9,860 nucleotides of DNA from Nocardia sp. (GTDB lineage Bacteria > Actinomycetota > Actinomycetes > Mycobacteriales > Mycobacteriaceae): contig JABFXT010000458.1 in the NCBI GenBank assembly GCA_013361595.1, positions 1-9,860 on the forward strand. Reading direction: 5' to 3'. Shown one piece after another: positions 6,988 to 9,860 of the stretch. Positions within the stretch are counted from its first letter, which is position 1, and each line of letters begins with the position of its first letter. The translations under genes and the position numbers were made by a program. The notes under the pieces were generated by a model that worked only from the letters and a program-made list of their open reading frames with translations, was not told the DNA's origin and did no database searches.

Positions 6988-7453
6988 CGGAACCTCCTGA
7001 GACGGGCCGGTAGTAACGGATGCTGTTCATGGATGTGTCCAGGTCCTCGTCGGCGCACCAGACCGGTTCCACGCGCAGGCCGATCTGCACATCGGCCGGT
7101 TCGACCTCGCGGATCAGGTGCATGAGCGTGGTGTCCGCGCCGTCCACCTGGATATAGGCCACCAGGTAGGGCGGGGCGATCATCTGGCCGGGGAACGGGA
7201 AGTTCACCACGCAGAACGTCTTCACCACGCCGGTGCCGTCGAGTTCGAAGGGTTCGGAGAGCTCGACCAGGCAGCGGGAGCAGAACTCCGGTGCCGGCAG
7301 GTAGACGCGTTCGCAGCCGGGGCAGCGCCGGGCCGGCAGCCGGCGTTCCTTCAGCCCGCGCAGGAAGGCCGAGCGGCCGGTACCGGCGACGAAGGTGTAG
7401 TCCACCTTGTGCGGGCTGGTGAACGATTCGACAGGAGTGGGCAGGGTGCTCAT
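6980..7453 (-). CDS. DUF35 OB-fold protein with zinc ribbon (ChsH2-type domain)
   Basis: This 157-residue protein has the two-part DUF35 layout: an N-terminal helical lead (about 20-40), a rubredoxin-like zinc ribbon with Cys44-x2-Cys47 and Cys58-x2-Cys61, and an OB-fold (about 66-150) containing GTGVVKTF and the family-typical PYLVAYIQVDG. DUF35 proteins bind acyl-CoA and pair with thiolase-fold enzymes. In Ltp2 of steroid degradation the DUF35 domain of ChsH2 is needed for aldolase activity. The ATG at 7453 shares one base with the preceding gene's stop (TGATG), so the two DUF35 proteins are probably made together. The stop overlaps the Ltp4-like start by 8 bases. The longer open frame upstream to 7945 is rejected because it crosses the other DUF35 gene. 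The most likely role is a partner of the Ltp3-like/Ltp4-like proteins; the pairing is inference. Confidence 0.88.
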   Translation of the reverse strand: MSTLPTPVESFTSPHKVDYTFVAGTGRSAFLRGLKERRLPARRCPGCERVYLPAPEFCSRCLVELSEPFELDGTGVVKTFCVVNFPFPGQMIAPPYLVAYIQVDGADTTLMHLIREVEPADVQIGLRVEPVWCADEDLDTSMNSIRYYRPVSGGSDA

Positions 7454-7911
7454 CACGCCTCCGCCGGTTCGAAGCAGACGATATCGCGGATACTGCCGAC
7501 CCGGTCCGCGCGCCAGCGGGGTGCCACCCGCAGGCCCGGGGTGAGGCGGGACGGATCGCCGCCGGTATCGACGGCGTGGAAGAAACCGTTCTCGGTGCCG
7601 TCGATGGTGATCAGGGCCCAGGCGAAATGGTCGGCCTCGATATCGTCGCCCGGCCGGGTGGGGACCCAGGTCCAGTTCGTGACCGTGCCCGCGGGCGTCA
7701 GCCGGACCAGTTCGCCGGTGGGGGCGGCGGTGACCGGATCGAACTCCAGCGCGGGGCAGAGCACCGTGCCGGATGCGGTGCGCACCCCGTACAGTTCGCC
7801 GTCGCGCAGGCCGCCGAGGAACGTGCCGATCTTCTCGCCGACAGTTCTGTTGTACGGGAATTCGATGCTGTAGGGCGCGGTGAGACTCGCGTCCGGGGGC
7901 TCGGCTGTCAT
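7453..7911 (-). CDS. DUF35-like OB-fold protein lacking the zinc-ribbon cysteines
   Basis: This 152-residue protein opens the operon. The pattern of a helical lead (VGEKIGTFLGGLRDGEL, 24-40), a short ribbon-like stretch (41-70) and an OB-fold (about 71-148, with GTVTNWTWV and FAWALITIDG) fits the DUF35 family. In the ribbon region only Cys52 remains of the four zinc ligands expected, so zinc is probably not bound. The ATG at 7911 has AGGAGA just upstream; the open frame continues far across the divergent dehydrogenase gene, but that part is antisense shadow. The gene overlaps the zinc-ribbon DUF35 gene by one base. Together they total 309 residues, close to my recollection of Rv3521 (303 aa), so the pair may correspond to a single two-domain protein elsewhere. 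A structural or acyl-CoA-binding subunit of the putative aldolase is the best guess. The family call is less secure than for its neighbour. Confidence 0.75.
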   Translation of the reverse strand: MTAEPPDASLTAPYSIEFPYNRTVGEKIGTFLGGLRDGELYGVRTASGTVLCPALEFDPVTAAPTGELVRLTPAGTVTNWTWVPTRPGDDIEADHFAWALITIDGTENGFFHAVDTGGDPSRLTPGLRVAPRWRADRVGSIRDIVCFEPAEA

Positions 7912-7932
7912 CGGTCTCCTGCCGATCGGGTG

Positions 7933-7954
7933 CGCGGTCCGGCACTGGACCGCG
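7933..7954. repeat. 22-bp inverted repeat in the operon leader
   Basis: CGCGGTCC at 7933-7940 and GGACCGCG at 7947-7954 are perfect 8-bp arms around a 6-base spacer. The repeat lies 22 bases upstream of the first DUF35 start, in the likely 5' leader of the minus-strand operon. It could be a second operator or an RNA hairpin near the start of the transcript. Confidence 0.55.
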
Positions 7955-7982
7955 TTTCGATGGTGTCGCTTGCGGAGGCCCG

Positions 7983-8000
7983 TGTCAATCACTTGATTGA
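7983..8000. promoter_or_regulatory. Candidate TetR-type operator overlapping a minus-strand -35 hexamer
   Basis: TCAATCA at 7985-7991 and TGATTGA at 7994-8000 form a perfect palindrome with a 2-base centre. It is AT-rich in a GC-rich setting and lies in the divergent control region. On the minus strand the overlapping bases 7988-7983 read TTGACA, a perfect -35 hexamer, but no good -10 follows at 16-19 bases (best CACCAT). A repressor bound here could control the DUF35-Ltp operon; the TetR gene at the end of that operon is the natural candidate. Confidence 0.55.
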
Positions 8001-8068
8001 ATCGTTTGATAGATACATCGTAGGAAGTCCGGACCGTTCGAGTGATCCTCGATGCGTCGCCCGCGGGC

Positions 8069-8097
8069 ATGACGTAAGCTCCGGACTTGAGTAGAAC
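8069..8097 (+). promoter_or_regulatory. Candidate promoter of the aldehyde dehydrogenase gene
   Basis: ATGACG at 8069-8074 (4 of 6 to TTGACA) and TAGAAC at 8092-8097 (4 of 6 to TATAAT) are separated by 17 bases. Transcription would start near 8104, about 27 bases before the ATG. The proposed -10 lies inside the KstR-like site, which fits repression. The hexamers alone are weak; the arrangement is inference. Confidence 0.35.
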
Positions 8098-8105
8098 CTG
8101 TTCCA
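8092..8105. promoter_or_regulatory. KstR-type operator
   Basis: TAGAACCTGTTCCA matches the KstR motif TnnAACnnGTTnnA at every fixed position. KstR is the TetR-family repressor of cholesterol catabolism in mycobacteria and rhodococci, released by a steroid-CoA ligand. The site lies 25 bases before the aldehyde dehydrogenase start and covers its probable -10. It is the strongest sequence sign that this locus belongs to sterol metabolism. Control of the divergent operon, whose start is about 180 bases away, is possible but not shown. Confidence 0.75.
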
Positions 8106-8130
8106 ATTCCTCCGGTGAGGAGAGATCACC

Positions 8131-9666
8131 ATGGCCATCGTTGAACAGCTGGAGTCGACCGCCGAGGGCCGCCGGCGGCTCGAGCTGCGCAGCCCCGCTA
8201 CCCGTGAGCGCGTCGGCGAGATCGAGGTGAGCACGGCCGACGATGTGGCCGCGGTCCTCGCCACGGCGCGCGCCGCGCAACCCGGCTGGGCCGCCCGGCC
8301 GATCGCCGAACGCGCCGCGATCATCCGGAACGCGGTATCGGTGCTGCTGGCCCGCCGGGACGAGATCGTCGAAACGGTGATGCAGGAGACCGGCAAACCC
8401 CGCGTCGAGGCGCTGGCCGTGGAAATGGTGCCCGCCTGCGACTTCCTGAACTACTGGAGCGGTCGCGCGACCAAGGACCTGGCCGACGAGAAGCGGCGCC
8501 TGCACGGCTACATGCTGCCGCTGAAGAAACTCGTCATCAACTATCAGCCGCTCGGTGTGGTCGGCGTGATCACCCCGTGGAACGGCCCGTTCATCCTCTC
8601 GCTGAACCCGATCGCCCAGGCCCTGCTGGCCGGCAACTCGGTGGTCCTCAAACCGTCCGAGGTCACCCCGCATTCGGGTGAATGGGCGGTGAAGGTGCTG
8701 CACGAGGCCGGTGTCCCCGCGGATGTCCTGCAGGTCGTACACGGTGACGGCGAAACCGGCGCGGCCCTGGTCGACGGCGATATCGACAAGATCTCGTTCA
8801 CCGGTAGCGTCGGGACCGGCAAGAAGATCGCCGCCGCCTGCGCGGGCCGGCTGATCCCGGTCACCCTCGAACTCGGCGGCAAGGACGCGATGATCGTCTG
8901 CGCCGACGCCGACCTCGATCGCGCCTCGCTCGGCGCGGTGTACCTGTCGATGTTCAACACCGGCCAGGTGTGTGTCGGGGTCGAGCGGATCTACGTGGTG
9001 GACAGCATCGCCGACCGGTTCATCGAGGAGGTGCGCAAACGCGCCGCCGAGGTGACCTACGGTGCCGTCGGCAAGGATGTCGGCCCGCTGTTCTGGGACC
9101 GGCAGCTCGAGATCGTGGAGAAGCACGTCGAGGATGCCAAGGCCAAGGGCGCCACCATCCTGCTGGGCGGTGAATCCGATACCGCCGAGGGCGTGTTCTT
9201 CAAGCCCACGGTCGTCGTGGACGTCACCCACGATATGGACATCATGCAGCAGGAGACCTTCGGTCCGATCGTGGCGATCATGCGCGTCCGGGACGAGGAA
9301 GAGGCCGTGAAAATGGCCAACGACTGCCAGTACGGCCTCAGCGGCAGTGTCTTCACCAAGGACAAGGCCAAGGTGCTGCGGCTGGCCAAACAGCTCAAGA
9401 CCGGTTCGGTGGTCCAGAACGACGCATCGGTGATCTACGGTGTCGCCGAGGCGCCCTTCGGCGGCCGGAAGGACAGCGGGCTCGGCCTGGTCAACGGCCG
9501 TGACGCGCTGCGTGGTTTCGCCCATCCGCAGCCGGTGTTGCTGGACCGGTGGGGCCTGAAGAAAGAGAACATCTGGTACCCCTACAGCGAGGCCACCGCC
9601 GCCACGCTGGAGAAGACCATCGGCACCCTCTTCGGCAACAAGATCCTGCGCCGTCTGGTGCGCTGA
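8131..9666 (+). CDS. NAD(P)+-dependent aldehyde dehydrogenase
   Basis: This 511-residue enzyme oxidises an aldehyde to the acid with NAD(P)+ in the cytoplasm. The motifs are complete: TPWNGP with Asn151, FTGS (223-226) in the coenzyme domain, Glu247 in LELGGKD, nucleophile Cys281 in NTGQVCVGVER, and Glu375 in QETFGPI. The Glu-Cys spacing of 34 matches the family. A C-terminal tail of about 30 residues beyond the core (WYPYSEATAATLEK onward) ends with basic residues. The ATG at 8131 follows GAGGAG (8117-8122) by 8 bases. It is divergent from the DUF35-Ltp operon and carries a KstR-like operator, so it may oxidise an aldehyde released from a steroid side chain by the aldolase, as Sad does after Sal1 in bacterial bile-acid degradation. 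It is not the acylating (HsaG-like) type. The substrate is inference; the general activity is secure. Confidence 0.95.
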   Translation: MAIVEQLESTAEGRRRLELRSPATRERVGEIEVSTADDVAAVLATARAAQPGWAARPIAERAAIIRNAVSVLLARRDEIVETVMQETGKPRVEALAVEMVPACDFLNYWSGRATKDLADEKRRLHGYMLPLKKLVINYQPLGVVGVITPWNGPFILSLNPIAQALLAGNSVVLKPSEVTPHSGEWAVKVLHEAGVPADVLQVVHGDGETGAALVDGDIDKISFTGSVGTGKKIAAACAGRLIPVTLELGGKDAMIVCADADLDRASLGAVYLSMFNTGQVCVGVERIYVVDSIADRFIEEVRKRAAEVTYGAVGKDVGPLFWDRQLEIVEKHVEDAKAKGATILLGGESDTAEGVFFKPTVVVDVTHDMDIMQQETFGPIVAIMRVRDEEEAVKMANDCQYGLSGSVFTKDKAKVLRLAKQLKTGSVVQNDASVIYGVAEAPFGGRKDSGLGLVNGRDALRGFAHPQPVLLDRWGLKKENIWYPYSEATAATLEKTIGTLFGNKILRRLVR

Positions 9667-9710
9667 CCGGTCGTCCGGCCGCCTGCGAGATCAGGCGGCC
9701 GGACGGTCGG
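9667..9710. terminator. Strong bidirectional terminator hairpin
   Basis: Bases 9672-9685 pair perfectly with 9692-9705 (14 bp) around the 6-base loop CGAGAT. Two G-T pairs and three further G-C pairs extend the stem to 9667-9685 with 9692-9710. It starts right after the dehydrogenase stop and includes the stop codon and last codons of the convergent membrane-protein gene. No T-run follows on either side. It should serve both convergent transcripts. Confidence 0.7.
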
Positions 9711-9860
9711 CCGGTTCGTCGTCGCCGGCCGGGGACTTCCCACGTCCGGACCGGTAGCGTTTGACGACCTCCCAGGCGATGGGCAGCACCGAGACGGCCA
9801 CGATGAGCAGGAAGATCAGATCGACGTTGTCGCGCACGACCGCGATCTGGCCCAGCAGGT
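9691..9860 (-). CDS. C-terminal end of a membrane protein, probably DedA family, cut by the window edge
   Basis: Reading leftward from the right edge, the open frame gives 55 visible codons to the stop at 9693-9691. The visible part starts LLGQIAVVRDNVDLIF, continues as a hydrophobic segment (DLIFLLIVAVSVLPIAWEVV) that should cross the membrane, and ends with a basic stretch (KRYRSGRGK) and an acidic, Pro/Ala-rich tail. A last helix containing SVLP followed by a basic tail is typical of DedA/VTT-domain proteins, which move phospholipids or undecaprenyl phosphate across the membrane. The family call rests on about 30 residues from memory. The start and most of the protein lie outside the window. 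It is convergent with the aldehyde dehydrogenase and probably unrelated to it. Confidence 0.6.
   Translation of the reverse strand, partial: LLGQIAVVRDNVDLIFLLIVAVSVLPIAWEVVKRYRSGRGKSPAGDDEPADRPAA

Noticed and set aside
7118..7873. 251-codon plus-strand open frame opposite the DUF35 genes
   Set aside because: Spans two coupled genes on the other strand and shows no recognisable domain; explained by codon bias.
7912..9525. Long minus-strand open frame running from the first DUF35 gene back across the whole dehydrogenase gene
   Set aside because: It is antisense to a clearly real aldehyde dehydrogenase with all motifs; the upstream portion is a GC-bias shadow rich in His, Asp and Gly. Only the part from the ATG at 7911 is a gene.

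Overview
The window looks like chromosomal DNA of a high-GC mycolic-acid actinobacterium of the Nocardia/Rhodococcus/Mycobacterium kind. The grounds are strong G/C bias at third codon positions, several thiolase-like lipid-transfer proteins, a KstR-type operator, an ECF-type promoter motif and short secreted proteins with actinobacterial signal peptides. The genus is an inference.

Layout. Bases 1-1477 (+) carry the 3' part of an arginyl-tRNA synthetase gene of the E. coli-like type. Bases 1554-2760 (+) carry two small exported proteins: a 122-residue secreted protein with four cysteines behind a SigD/BldN-like promoter, and a 201-residue lipoprotein with a Pro/Ala-rich linker and a four-cysteine C-terminal domain. 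Bases 2803-7911 (-) are one compact operon, read from 7911 downward: DUF35 protein without zinc-ribbon cysteines, DUF35 protein with a zinc ribbon, a 356-residue thiolase-like protein (Ltp4-like), a 384-residue thiolase-like protein (Ltp3-like), a 399-residue SCP2-type thiolase with intact catalytic residues (Ltp1-like), and a TetR-family regulator. The first four genes overlap by 1 to 8 bases. Bases 7912-8130 are a divergent control region with a perfect 16-bp palindrome, a 22-bp inverted repeat and a 14-bp match to the KstR operator. Bases 8131-9666 (+) encode an NAD(P)+-dependent aldehyde dehydrogenase. A long hairpin at 9667-9710 separates it from the convergent C-terminal end of a membrane protein, probably of the DedA family, which runs off the right edge.

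How the genes may work together. The two central thiolase-like proteins have lost the catalytic Cys and other active-site residues of thiolases and sit beside DUF35 genes. Established work on Ltp2 and on Ltp3/Ltp4 of sterol-degrading actinobacteria shows that such proteins, with DUF35 partners, act as aldol-lyases on steroid side-chain beta-hydroxyacyl-CoAs. The order DUF35, about 355-aa Ltp, about 390-aa Ltp resembles, from memory, Rv3521-Rv3522-Rv3523 of M. tuberculosis. Together with the KstR-like site this suggests a steroid or sterol side-chain module in which an aldolase complex releases an aldehyde or ketone, the aldehyde dehydrogenase may oxidise an aldehyde product, and the intact thiolase does conventional thiolysis. 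The substrate cannot be read from the sequence. No dehydrogenase, hydratase or acyl-CoA ligase of the pathway is present in the window.
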